Shown here: piece after piece, positions 26,401 through 33,504 of the stretch
Position numbering within the stretch: the stretch's first letter is position 1
Layout: every line of letters starts with the position of its first letter
Assembly: GCF_019468465.1 (NCBI RefSeq)
Contig: NZ_CP080519.1
Coordinates: 6,689,001-6,753,000, forward strand
DNA: 64,000 nt
Source of the DNA: Amycolatopsis sp. DSM 110486
GTDB lineage: Bacteria > Actinomycetota > Actinomycetes > Mycobacteriales > Pseudonocardiaceae
Direction: 5' to 3'
Translations under genes and position numbers: made by a program
The notes under the pieces: model-generated
Told to the model about the DNA's origin: nothing
What the model saw: only the letters and a program-made list of their open reading frames with translations
The model's database searches: none

Positions 26401-28042
26401 TGACTTCGGTGGGCTCACGTTCACCGTGGCCGGCAAGGACATCGAGATCCCGGGCAACCCGGACCCGAACACCGAGATCGCCCTGACACTGCCTGGTCCG
26501 CTGCCGATCACCATCGGCAAGCTGATCATGAACTACCAGGACGACTCGCATGTTGCGGTGTTCCGGTGGGAGCTGCTGGAAGGTGTTCCGGCGTCGCCGA
26601 TCTCCGGGTCCTACGAGGCGGTTGCGGTGTCGTGCTGCTCGCCGCGGAACGACACAGGGACCGGCGAAGGCGAGGACGGCGACACGCCGGCCCCGACTCC
26701 GCCGCCGAAGCCGACGCCTGAGCCCAAGCCGACGCCGCCCCCGGCACCCAAGCCGGAGCCGAAGCCCGAGCCGAAGCCAGAGCCCAAGCCGGAACCGAAG
26801 CCTGAGCCGGAACCCAAGCCTGAGCCCAAGCCTGAGCCGACTCCTCCGCCAGCCCCGAAGCCCGAACCGAAGCCCGAGCCCAAGCCGACACCGGAGCCAC
26901 CGGCGCCCGGCGGCGACAACTCGTGCTTGTCGGCGTCGATGCTGTCGGCGGACGTCACGATCGGTGGCAAGAAGATCGAGCTGCCGGTGTTGCCGCGCGC
27001 CACTGCGGACAACCCGGACGCCAGCGCGATCAACATCAACGTGCCCGGGTTCGGGTCCGTCGGTGAAGAGAAGGCCACTGTGGACGTCAAGGCCGGCACC
27101 GCCGAGGCGTCGTGCCTCGACGTGTCGTTCGAGATCGGCGGGCTCAAGCTCTCCGCTGACGTGTGGAAGGCGTCGTGCACGCCCACCGAGAAGAACGCGA
27201 GCTTCGGTGGGTTCAAGGCCGAGTTCCTGGGCCAGGCGCTGGAAATCCCGGCCGAGGTCCTGCCCAACACCACGATTCCGCTGATCACGCCGCTCGGGAT
27301 CATCGGGAAGATGGTGCTGAACTACCAGACCTACGATCGGGTGACCCTCATCCACATCGAGGCTGGTAAGGACCTGCCGATCGAGTCGCCGATTCAGGGC
27401 GAGATCGACATCGTCACCGCGGCGTGCTGCGAGAAGAACCGGCCCGACCCGGCTCCGTGCCTGGACCAGAAGAAGCCCATCTCCTATGGCCTCGAAATGG
27501 AGATGAAGGTCGGCGGCAAGGACATGCGAATGGACCCGGTGGGGATGTTCGCGGCCCAGCCAACCGAGGACGGGCACCTGGACTTGGTGCGCGGCCCCCG
27601 GATGGTGCTGCCTGGCGTCGGTTCGATCGGGACGTTCCGCAACGAGATCGCGCCGCTTCGGCCGTACGCGATCACGACCTGCGACAACATCGACGTCAAC
27701 ATCGGCGACGGCGCCTTCGTGATGAAGCTCGACACCGTCAAGACCGAATGCGGTGTCGACGAGAACGGCAAGGACGTCACCGGCTCCAAGCTCGGTGGCC
27801 TCTACGTCAAGATCGCCGGTCACGAGATCGACATCCCGGTCGAGCTGCCCGAGAACACCAAGGTGCCGCTCACGCTGCCGATTCCGGGACCGCTTCCCGA
27901 CATTGAGCTCGGCTCGATGACGCTCAACTACGTCTCCGAGGACCGCAAGGTCTCGCAGGCGTTCCGCCTGGAGGTCGCGGAGGGAATCCCCGCGTCTCCC
28001 GTCAGTGGCCACTTCGCCTTCTCCGGGGCGAACTGCTGCTGA
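23426..28042 (+). CDS. Major capsid protein fused to four surface-type beta domains
   Basis: 1538 residues from the ATG at 23426 (GAGGGA ribosome site); an in-frame start further left would cross the terminator. Residues about 1-100 look like a scaffold-type helix, and 150-600 carry HK97-type capsid traits (IPITRGGIQFF, SVTIKRNKFTRLFTEQ) although the length is far above the usual 300-600. After residue 630 there are four homologous domains at about 632-800, 897-1072, 1165-1336 and 1342-1538, each opening with a Cys and closing with a CC pair. The pattern (PANPAPNTTVDL, GRAILNYQ, TAACKDMR) resembles the choice-of-anchor-P domains of actinobacterial surface proteins. The linkers are PEPKP runs. 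The domains would be displayed outside the shell (inference). Confidence 0.75.
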   Translation: MPPEIPENLSALTRDQLVALEDQLLSRFEQLTKQDPTPEINAEMAKIAESLPQVGTIIQEGDDAQAQRASSINAFEDAQRRRAEVQQRQTEQAQQAPVIETDTAQGEPQVAADITTAPDASAVVEPAMPQTPAAPGQGFTLTTTTPGPTSVTVAASADRPSVAQIAANAPAPTAPAVAQRGEWYRVLTAGAEISGLSAGARFGSGSEVADALIRRTESIAVVEGERSAMVARAHIEAFDAPVTRSDSSAAVTRRMLEAVRQYQDNREQPRDVLTAAGGWCAPSETIYDLCEPEVADQLVSLPEIPITRGGIQFFPSPDMSAFDPFIWGFCEQELMRGVDKPCPEIPCPDPIEERACVEGACIQAGILMAKAFPEWVERFVRGVLVAHAVRISAVTLARMEAGSTPVVYNHDLLAGSGFTAALLNSIEYQVEDLRGDYFLGQSDRLVIILPRWVRGIIRADLANRTGVDLLNVTDQYIDGLFAERGIAQIQWVKGWQTDHVGAPGVSQAWPSDIRYLLYRDGSWVRGLEPVIELDTLYDSVTIKRNKFTRLFTEQAMLVANLCTNSRVVTLPVCPSGATHCGNPIACFTELPAGGSNPPKPSPPDGNGDGEGEDGGDGDGRIDPPAGDPKPDCPYAQIAAFNAAVGGVELSSGPFWQATADNPRVSAAHAEASFGTAGLVTSEVDVTAGMATAACKDMRLSFADGFFTISATSIDVDCTQQEMTTSLVDLKIEVGWHEVELPANPAPNTTVDLTSGGQVVGRAILNYQDAMKTTAVVVEFDDDVAGYPVAGRFEFVTASCCPDSPQGPHDGGGDGEGEGESPEPVPPHPTPRPPVPVPPKPTPPPPPVPDPPAPTPEPTPEPPKPPKPVPPKPKPPKPKPPKPTPKPPTPEPDPAPVDSCLSAFGVHAQMKVLGKTINLGPTYEATPDNPRQDGPHMDIPDIGTVGSWRNEVDPKAGTAVSTCDLIDWNIGDGFIKVKADFLKAHCGPDGRNGDFGGLTFTVAGKDIEIPGNPDPNTEIALTLPGPLPITIGKLIMNYQDDSHVAVFRWELLEGVPASPISGSYEAVAVSCCSPRNDTGTGEGEDGDTPAPTPPPKPTPEPKPTPPPAPKPEPKPEPKPEPKPEPKPEPEPKPEPKPEPTPPPAPKPEPKPEPKPTPEPPAPGGDNSCLSASMLSADVTIGGKKIELPVLPRATADNPDASAININVPGFGSVGEEKATVDVKAGTAEASCLDVSFEIGGLKLSADVWKASCTPTEKNASFGGFKAEFLGQALEIPAEVLPNTTIPLITPLGIIGKMVLNYQTYDRVTLIHIEAGKDLPIESPIQGEIDIVTAACCEKNRPDPAPCLDQKKPISYGLEMEMKVGGKDMRMDPVGMFAAQPTEDGHLDLVRGPRMVLPGVGSIGTFRNEIAPLRPYAITTCDNIDVNIGDGAFVMKLDTVKTECGVDENGKDVTGSKLGGLYVKIAGHEIDIPVELPENTKVPLTLPIPGPLPDIELGSMTLNYVSEDRKVSQAFRLEVAEGIPASPVSGHFAFSGANCC

Positions 28043-28050
28043 CCCACAAC

Positions 28051-28119
28051 GTGACCCGGTGGGGGTCGGCCGCCCGACACGGTTCCCCCACAGACCCCCA
28101 CCGGGTCACCCCACTTTTC
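28051..28119 (+). terminator. Terminator after the capsid gene
   Basis: GTGACCCGGTGGGGGTC (28051-28067) pairs perfectly over 17 bases with its complement at 28093-28109, followed by CCCCACTTTTCTT. Together with the hairpin at 23.2 kb it isolates the capsid gene as its own transcription unit, as expected for a protein made in hundreds of copies. Confidence 0.85.
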
Positions 28120-28141
28120 TTACCAGCGAACGGATAGCGAC

Positions 28142-28960
28142 ATGGCCAGCGTCACGGTGCCGCCGTTGCCTCGGACACCGCACTTGTTTGGGCTGTTCAG
28201 CGTGGCGTCCGTTGTGGACGTGGCTGACCCGCACATGTTCATGGGCGTGCAGTGGCAGCCCTACCCGTGCGACAACCCATCGCTGTGGCGGCACGACTGC
28301 CCGCCGCCGGACAAGCCGCGCGAGAAGCGACTCACCGAGCAGCCGGCCACCGTCACCGCCACACCGATCAACGTGTACGGCTCGTTCGACTGCAAGCTCG
28401 TCGGCTACAACATGCCCGAGGCGACCGCCCGCGCCCGCGAACACCTGCTGCTGGGGGAGCAGCACGCCGTCGAGTACGGGGTGTGGACCGGGGCCAGCGA
28501 CAACGTGCCGCGGCTCGCCGACACCAACACGCCAAGCCTCGGGACCGTCCACGACGCGGCATCGCTGCTGTCGGAGCTGTACCAGGCAAGCGATATCCAC
28601 CTGGCCGGCGATCCGGTGTTGCACATCCCCAGAGCGGCCGCGCCGCACATGCGGCTGCACCTGATGCATGCCCAGGGCGGGCGGGTCGTCACCGCCGAAG
28701 GAATCCCCGTCGCGATCGGAACTGGCTACACCGAAGCCAACACCGGCCCCGACGGTTCAAAGGCACCGGCCGGAGCGTTCTGGGTGTACGCAACCGGCCC
28801 GGTGACGGTGTGGCGAGGCCCCGTGATGGACGTGCCGGATCCCGCGGAACAGGGCTTCAACACCCGGACAAACGACTATGTGGCGCTCGCTGAGCGGCAA
28901 TTCCTCGTGGGGTGGGACTGCCTGACGTTGGCTGCGCTTTTCGCGCCCGCACGCGGGTAG
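28142..28960 (+). CDS. Conserved actinophage head protein
   Basis: 272 residues, ATG start. Soluble, Pro/Trp-rich, with conserved-looking Trp and His clusters (WQPYPCDNPSLWRHDCPPP; WVYATGPVTVWRGP) and a C-terminal AERQFLVGWDC that I recall from proteins directly after capsid genes of actinophages. Residues 60-180 contain an NMPEATARAREHLLLGEQHAVEYG helical segment. Likely a minor head or decoration protein; I cannot name a family with certainty. Confidence 0.55.
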   Translation: MASVTVPPLPRTPHLFGLFSVASVVDVADPHMFMGVQWQPYPCDNPSLWRHDCPPPDKPREKRLTEQPATVTATPINVYGSFDCKLVGYNMPEATARAREHLLLGEQHAVEYGVWTGASDNVPRLADTNTPSLGTVHDAASLLSELYQASDIHLAGDPVLHIPRAAAPHMRLHLMHAQGGRVVTAEGIPVAIGTGYTEANTGPDGSKAPAGAFWVYATGPVTVWRGPVMDVPDPAEQGFNTRTNDYVALAERQFLVGWDCLTLAALFAPARG

Positions 28961-28975
28961 AAGGGTACGAGGGGA

Positions 28976-29749
28976 ATGGTTTGCTTCACACCGATCCGCG
29001 GCAGGATGATGCGGATCACCAAGGTCAACGAGTGCGGCGCACCCATCTACGGCGACTGCTCGCAGGTCGTCTCGAAGGGGTTCGTGTCCGTGGAGTTCCA
29101 GCCGCAGACCGACGACGGTGACGACATCACCGTCCGGAACGCGGCTGGCGACATCTGCGTGTCGGTGCCGTCGTGTAAGCGCGTGACCGGCATCGACGTG
29201 ACGATCAACTTCTGCTCGGTCGACACCGACATGTTCGCGATGATGACCGGCCGCGACCCGATCACCAACGACCAGGGCGAGAACATCGGCTTCGACATCG
29301 GCGACATGCCGTGTGCCGCCGGGTTCGCGCTCGAGCTGTGGACCGGGGTGTTTTCCGAGACCGCGTGCGACGGGACCACGGGTAAGGCCCGGTACGGGTA
29401 TCTCGTGCTGCCGTGGATCTCCGGTGGCGTGCTCAACGACTTCACGGTGGAGAACGACGCGTTGACGTTCGGCGTGACCGGCACCGCGCGTACCGGCAGC
29501 GGGTGGGGTGAGGGCCCGTACGACGTGCAGGACCACGCCGGCGGCGCGGCGCCGCTGCACCCGGGGCTGGACCCGGACATGTTCGGCCGGATGCTGCTGA
29601 CGACGGTTCCGCCGCCGGAGGACGAGTGCGGTTGCCAGCCGCTCGGCGACCGCCAGCACAGCGGCGGCGAACACGGCGAGGACGACGGCGAGCACCACGG
29701 CGCCCCCGGCGGCGGCGAAGGCGAGGACGCACTCCCGATCGCTGCCTGA
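28976..29749 (+). CDS. Major tail tube protein
   Basis: 257 residues, ATG. Beta-rich domain (VSKGFVSVEFQPQ, ITVRNAAGDICV, VTGIDVTINFCSVDTDMF, GYLVLPWISGGVL, ENDALTFGVTGTARTGSGWG) of the siphophage tail-tube type, which stacks as hexamers in the tail. The C-terminal 35 residues are acidic and His/Gly-rich, including a GGGEGED motif. It is the last gene before a strong terminator and the accessory cassette. Confidence 0.7.
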   Translation: MVCFTPIRGRMMRITKVNECGAPIYGDCSQVVSKGFVSVEFQPQTDDGDDITVRNAAGDICVSVPSCKRVTGIDVTINFCSVDTDMFAMMTGRDPITNDQGENIGFDIGDMPCAAGFALELWTGVFSETACDGTTGKARYGYLVLPWISGGVLNDFTVENDALTFGVTGTARTGSGWGEGPYDVQDHAGGAAPLHPGLDPDMFGRMLLTTVPPPEDECGCQPLGDRQHSGGEHGEDDGEHHGAPGGGEGEDALPIAA

Positions 29750-29753
29750 CCTC

Positions 29754-29807
29754 AACAGACGTGCTCCCCAAGCCCACGAACGAAACGGGCTGGGGAGCAC
29801 GTCTGTT
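29754..29807 (+). terminator. Terminator between tail tube and the metabolic cassette
   Basis: AACAGACGTGCTCCCC (29754-29769) pairs with GGGGAGCACGTCTGTT (29792-29807); five more pairs (AGCCC/GGGCT) extend the stem inward past a bulged A. TTTGT follows. A TAGAAT box (29824-29829) beyond it could be the -10 element of the cassette. The hairpin marks a break in late transcription. Confidence 0.85.
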
Positions 29808-29902
29808 TGTGACCCAGTTGATCTAGAATGGACGGTGCGTGACAACAGGGTGGGGGCGCGGTTTTCCGCGTTCTGGGGGAGCCCTGGCTGAGGGGAAATA
29901 CC

Positions 29903-30532
29903 GTGGCTGAGAAGCCCGCTCTGTTGATGCTGTCTGGCGGCATCGACTCCACTTACGTTGCGTACAAGACCCTTGCTGAGGGTCGGCCGCTGCACATCCA
30001 CCACATCCACCTGATCAACCGCGAGGGGCGCGTTGAGGCGGAGAAGCGTGCCGTGCAGCGTGTCCTGGCGTGGCTGCGCCGCAACGGCCTGACGAACTTC
30101 ACCTACACCGAGAACACCTTCGATTACGGGTCGATCCGGTTCCTGGTCAAGGACTACTGGATCTACTCGTTCATCGCCGGTGTGATCCTGTCCGACCCGC
30201 GCAACAAGGAGATCGGTTCGATGCTGCACCCGCGGCACTCGGACGCGTTCAACCTGCGCCCGGGGCAGTCGTTCGAGCAGGCCGCGCAGCGTGCGAGCTC
30301 GGCGCTGGAGGGTCTTCCGTCGTTGCTGTCGCGGCGTGACATCAAGATCGAGTACCCGATCTTGGAGCTCGACAAGGCCGGCGTGATCGACGCCTGCCCG
30401 GGTGAGCTGCTCAAGCTGGCCTGGTACTGCCGCCGTCCGATCCGGATGGGCTCGACGTACCAGACCTGCAACGAGTGCTTCACCTGCCGCCAGGTCTCCG
30501 ACGGTCTGGCGCGGAAGCGCCGCAACCGCTGA
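29903..30532 (+). CDS. QueC-like PP-loop enzyme
   Basis: 209 residues, GTG start with a GAGGGGAA ribosome site. The PP-loop SGGIDST at residues 11-17 binds ATP, and four Cys at about 176, 189, 192 and 195 (C-x12-C-x2-C-x2-C) form the zinc site seen in QueC, the enzyme that adenylates carboxy-deazaguanine and turns it into preQ0. The length fits QueC (220-230) with a small shortening. No queD, queE, folE or tgt-like gene lies in the window, so either it uses host-made intermediate or acts on another carboxylate. It opens a cassette with two ATP-grasp ligases. Confidence 0.75.
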   Translation: MAEKPALLMLSGGIDSTYVAYKTLAEGRPLHIHHIHLINREGRVEAEKRAVQRVLAWLRRNGLTNFTYTENTFDYGSIRFLVKDYWIYSFIAGVILSDPRNKEIGSMLHPRHSDAFNLRPGQSFEQAAQRASSALEGLPSLLSRRDIKIEYPILELDKAGVIDACPGELLKLAWYCRRPIRMGSTYQTCNECFTCRQVSDGLARKRRNR

Positions 30533-30600
30533 GTGATCCCGGGGTGGCGCGCATCGTTCGTCGGTGCGCGCCGCCCGGGGCGCTCCGGAGGGAGGCAGAT

Positions 30601-31377
30601 TTGTCGATTCGAGACCCGCACACCGAGTTCATCGCCGTCGAGTTCGCTCGCCGCGGCTACCCGGTGACGTGGCTGAACAAGTGGTGCTTCGTCGCCGTGA
30701 TCGGTTCTCGAGCTGTGCCGTTCTGGGCGACCCGTTCGGTACTCAACACGCAGGTCGCGTCTCATCTGGCCAAACGCAAGGACATGACCGATCGGCTGTT
30801 GCGCGTCGCGGGGGTATCGGTACCGGAAGGACGCGTGTACTCGCGTCGACAGGCCGCCGATGCCCTGGTGTACGCGCGCCAGCGCTGGCCAGTCGTGGTG
30901 AAGCCGGCCGTGTCGCCGGGACGCATGGCCGGCGCGTCGATCGGCGTGACCGGACCGGGCGAGTTTGCTGCCGCGTTCGAGAAGGCACTGGGGGTGTCTT
31001 CTCGGGTGATGGTGCAGCAGACCGCCCGGGGCCACGAACTTCGGATGCTCGCGGTCGGTGGCCGGTGCGTGTCGGTGATGCGGAAGCTTCCCGACCCCGC
31101 GACCGGGCTGCCGCTGCCTGGGAGCGGCTACGAGGGCATCACACCGCAGGTGCACCCGTTCTACCTCGCCATGGTCGAACGGGCCGTAGCCGCGTTCCCA
31201 GGACTCGGGTTCGCCGGCCTGGACGTGATCGTCCGGGACTGGACCGTGCCCGGCCCGTACGCGGTGCTGGAGGTCAACTCCGCACCCGGCATCCGCGGCC
31301 ACCACACCGCGCAACTCGGCGAACGAGTCAACGTCGCGAAACACATCGTGGACGAAGTAGAAGCCGTGGTCGCGTGA
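30601..31377 (+). CDS. ATP-grasp ligase, first of two paralogues
   Basis: 258 residues from TTG at 30601, chosen because GGAGGGAGG lies just before it. ATP-grasp fold: PVVVKPAVSPGRMAGASIG (ATP-binding Lys and flexible Gly-rich loop), VMVQQTARGHELRMLAVGG, GLGFAGLDVIV and the metal-binding C-terminal YAVLEVNSAPGIRGHH. Closest in style to short RimK/cyanophycin-like ligases that join a carboxylate to an amine through an acyl phosphate. The N-terminal 60 residues (NKWCFVAVIGSRAVPFWATRS) probably define the substrate pocket. Its paralogue follows 22 bases later. Confidence 0.75.
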   Translation: MSIRDPHTEFIAVEFARRGYPVTWLNKWCFVAVIGSRAVPFWATRSVLNTQVASHLAKRKDMTDRLLRVAGVSVPEGRVYSRRQAADALVYARQRWPVVVKPAVSPGRMAGASIGVTGPGEFAAAFEKALGVSSRVMVQQTARGHELRMLAVGGRCVSVMRKLPDPATGLPLPGSGYEGITPQVHPFYLAMVERAVAAFPGLGFAGLDVIVRDWTVPGPYAVLEVNSAPGIRGHHTAQLGERVNVAKHIVDEVEAVVA

Positions 31378-31399
31378 CCACGGCACGAGGGGGTTCGAA

Positions 31400-32176
31400 G
31401 TGACTGCAAGGGATCCGAAGGCGAAACTCATCGCCGACGAGATGGAACGCCGGGGCTACCCGGTCGACTGGCTTTCGTGGGGGTCGTTCACGACCGACGT
31501 GAAGGGCCGCAAGGTGATGTTCCGCGGCGTGACGTCGGAGCTGACGACCCAGGTCGCCGCGTCGATCGCGTTCCGCAAGGGGGAGACGAACCGGCTGCTC
31601 GCCGCGGCCGGCCTGTCGATCCCCGAGTTCAAGACGTTCACCGCGACCATGGGTGAGCAGGCGATGAAGTACGCCGCCGAGACGATCGGTTGGCCCGTCG
31701 TCGTCAAGCCCGACCTGTCCCCGGGCGCTGGGGCGGGGGTGATGGTCAACGTCGGCGAGGGCGAGTTCACCGAGGCATTCCGCGTCGCACTGTCGATGTC
31801 GCACCGCGCGCTTGTCCAGGCCATGGTGAGCGGGCAGGAAGCGCGGTTCCTGGTGATCGGCGACAAGTGCGTCTCGGTGCTGCGCAAGACCATCGACCCC
31901 GTCACCGGCAAGCCGATCGACGAGTCCCACGAGGGGATCACCTCGCAGGTCCACCCGTTCTACAAGCGCGAGGCGGAGCGCGCGGTCGCGGCGTTCCCGG
32001 GCCTCGGCGTTGCGGGGCTCGACATCATCGCCCCGGACTTCACCACCAAGGGCGATTACTGGATCTTGGAGGCCAACTCCACTCCGGACATCATCGCCCA
32101 CCACGACGCGAAAGACGGCGAACGGTTCGACATGGCTGGTGCCATCGCCGACGCCCTGGAGAAGGAGATCCGATGA
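31400..32176 (+). CDS. ATP-grasp ligase, second paralogue
   Basis: 258 residues, GTG start, the same length as its upstream neighbour. Shared blocks: RGYPVDWLSWGSF vs RGYPVTWLNKWCF, PVVVKPDLSPGAGAG, ITSQVHPFYKREAERAVAAFPGLGVAGLDII, and the metal-binding YWILEANSTPDIIAHH. This level of match points to duplication, after which each could use a different partner or work in sequence. Ends four bases into the OsmC-like start (ATGA-type overlap), so cassette genes are translated together. Confidence 0.75.
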   Translation: MTARDPKAKLIADEMERRGYPVDWLSWGSFTTDVKGRKVMFRGVTSELTTQVAASIAFRKGETNRLLAAAGLSIPEFKTFTATMGEQAMKYAAETIGWPVVVKPDLSPGAGAGVMVNVGEGEFTEAFRVALSMSHRALVQAMVSGQEARFLVIGDKCVSVLRKTIDPVTGKPIDESHEGITSQVHPFYKREAERAVAAFPGLGVAGLDIIAPDFTTKGDYWILEANSTPDIIAHHDAKDGERFDMAGAIADALEKEIR

Positions 32177-32412
32177 AGAACAGCAACCCTCTGGCCGGTT
32201 TCAAGCACCGGTCGATCTGGGAGAACACCATCCACGCGCAGGCGGTGATGCTCGACGGGCAGAAGAAGCAGGTCTCGGCCGGCGGGTTCGAGTACATCTG
32301 CGACGAGACCCACGGCGACCACGACGGTGAGGCGCCGTCGCCGCTGGCGTACCTCACGGGCGCGGTTGCGTCGTGTGTGCTGACGATGGTCCGCAAGGTG
32401 TCGGAGGAGTAG
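32173..32412 (+). CDS. N-terminal half of an OsmC-like protein
   Basis: 79 residues, ATG overlapping the ATP-grasp stop. The sequence (TIHAQAVMLDGQKKQVSAGGFEYICDE, EAPSPLAYLTGAVASCVLTMVRKVSEE) matches the first half of an OsmC/YhfA-fold protein up to the reactive-Cys helix. A TAG at 32410-32412 ends the frame exactly where the second half would go on. The next half lies in the same frame 9 bases later. Alone it could not make a full OsmC core. Possible explanations: nonsense mutation, read-through, or two chains that fold together. Confidence 0.65.
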   Translation: MKNSNPLAGFKHRSIWENTIHAQAVMLDGQKKQVSAGGFEYICDETHGDHDGEAPSPLAYLTGAVASCVLTMVRKVSEE

Positions 32413-32421
32413 AACGTCACG

Positions 32422-32664
32422 GTGACCGGTGCTCGCTGCTCGGTCGCGCTCGACGTGCACACCGAGTGGGTGCAGGCCAAGGCGGACGCGATCCGCGTGG
32501 ACCTCGAAGTGGACTCGCCCATGCCGGCCAGCCGCGTTGCTGGGCTGGTGCGTGAGGCCCTGTCGCGCAGCTACGCTCTCGCTTCGGTGGTGTCGGACGT
32601 GCCGGTGGTTGCGGCCGGTTCGGTCAACGGCATGCCTGTTGCGGTCGGTGGCGCAACAGCCTGA
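32422..32664 (+). CDS. C-terminal half of an OsmC-like protein
   Basis: 80 residues if the GTG at 32422 starts a second chain; same frame as the upstream half. TGARCSVALDVHTEWVQAKADAIRVDLEVDSPMPASRVAGLVREALSRSYALASVV corresponds to the C-terminal strand-helix of OsmC-type proteins, although the second reactive Cys expected in the helix is not evident. A GAGGAG sits 12 bases before the GTG, too far for a good ribosome site, so re-initiation after the TAG is the likeliest route. No frameshift is present: the two parts would read as one if the amber codon were sense. Confidence 0.55.
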   Translation: MTGARCSVALDVHTEWVQAKADAIRVDLEVDSPMPASRVAGLVREALSRSYALASVVSDVPVVAAGSVNGMPVAVGGATA

Positions 32665-32687
32665 ATCGGTTCAGCTAGACTCCCGCC

Positions 32688-33491
32688 ATGGGTTGCGGTG
32701 AGGGGCAAATTCCCTGCGAGTGGGACGTTTGCGACCCCGCCTGCTGCCCCGCGTGGGACGAAGCGACCGACGAGGAACGCGACCGGGCCAAACGGCTCGC
32801 GGTGTTCCTGCTGTGGTCGGCGTCCGGACGCCAGTTCGGGCGCTGCCCACAGATCATCCGCCCCTGCCGCAAATCCTGCGTCTCCACCCAGGTTCGCGGC
32901 AGCTGGAGCGGTAACCGGTGGATGCCCATCCTCGACGGCGGCCGGTGGTACAACCTCGACTGCCTCTGCGGCAACACTCACCGCTGCTCGTGCACCGAAG
33001 TGTGCGAGATCGAGCTCCCCGGCTGGCTCCCGGAGCCCGTGCGGGTCGAGATCGACGGCCGCGACATCCCGCTCATCGAGTTCCGTGTGGACAATGGCCG
33101 GCGCCTCGTATGGGAAGGCGGCGACTGTTTCCCCCTGTGCCAGGACCTCTCGAAGCGGCTGGGGGAGCCCGGGACGTGGGCGGTCGAGTTCAAGAGCGGC
33201 CTGCCGGTCCCGGCCGGCGGCGACACCGCGGCCAGTGACCTCGCGTGCGAGCTGCTGAAGGCGTGCAACCCCGCGCACTCCGAGGGCTGCAAGCTGCCCG
33301 ACAACGTGCGTTCCGTGACGCGCCAGGGCGTGACGATCGACTTCGACACCACCGTGGCCGCATCCGGGAAGTTCAACGTCCCGAGCGTGGACCTATGGGT
33401 GCAGGCCGCGAACCCGACCGGACTGTTGCGCCCGGTTGAGGTGTACAGCCCGGACGTGCCGCACCCGGTTGTGACGACGTGGGGCCGGTAG
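32688..33491 (+). CDS. Head-tail connector-type phage protein, Cys-rich
   Basis: 267 residues, ATG start six bases after a TAGACT box (32676-32681), so the mRNA may be leaderless. Very Cys-rich in the first third (CEWDVCDPACCPAW, CPQIIRPCRKSC, CLCGNTHRCSCTEVCEIELP). Size, place after the tail-tube/accessory cassette and before gp10-like genes fit the head-closure or head-tail adaptor group, but no clear domain is seen. The CLCGNTHRCSC repeat could bind zinc. Confidence 0.5.
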   Translation: MGCGEGQIPCEWDVCDPACCPAWDEATDEERDRAKRLAVFLLWSASGRQFGRCPQIIRPCRKSCVSTQVRGSWSGNRWMPILDGGRWYNLDCLCGNTHRCSCTEVCEIELPGWLPEPVRVEIDGRDIPLIEFRVDNGRRLVWEGGDCFPLCQDLSKRLGEPGTWAVEFKSGLPVPAGGDTAASDLACELLKACNPAHSEGCKLPDNVRSVTRQGVTIDFDTTVAASGKFNVPSVDLWVQAANPTGLLRPVEVYSPDVPHPVVTTWGR

Positions 33492-33504
33492 TGGGGGAGC
33501 GACG

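Noticed and set aside
25900..26910. Repetitive DNA at 25.9-26.1 and 26.7-26.9 kb, considered as CRISPR or tandem-repeat locus
   Set aside because: The repeats are short, irregular and in frame; they encode PEPKP linkers of the capsid protein.
25208..28012. Minus-strand open frame of 934 codons opposite the capsid gene
   Set aside because: Arg/Leu/Gly shadow of the Pro-rich linkers; no ribosome site or protein-like composition.
29903..31377. Complete preQ0/queuosine pathway in the phage
   Set aside because: Only a QueC-like gene is present; no FolE, QueD, QueE or transglycosylase gene was recognised in the window.
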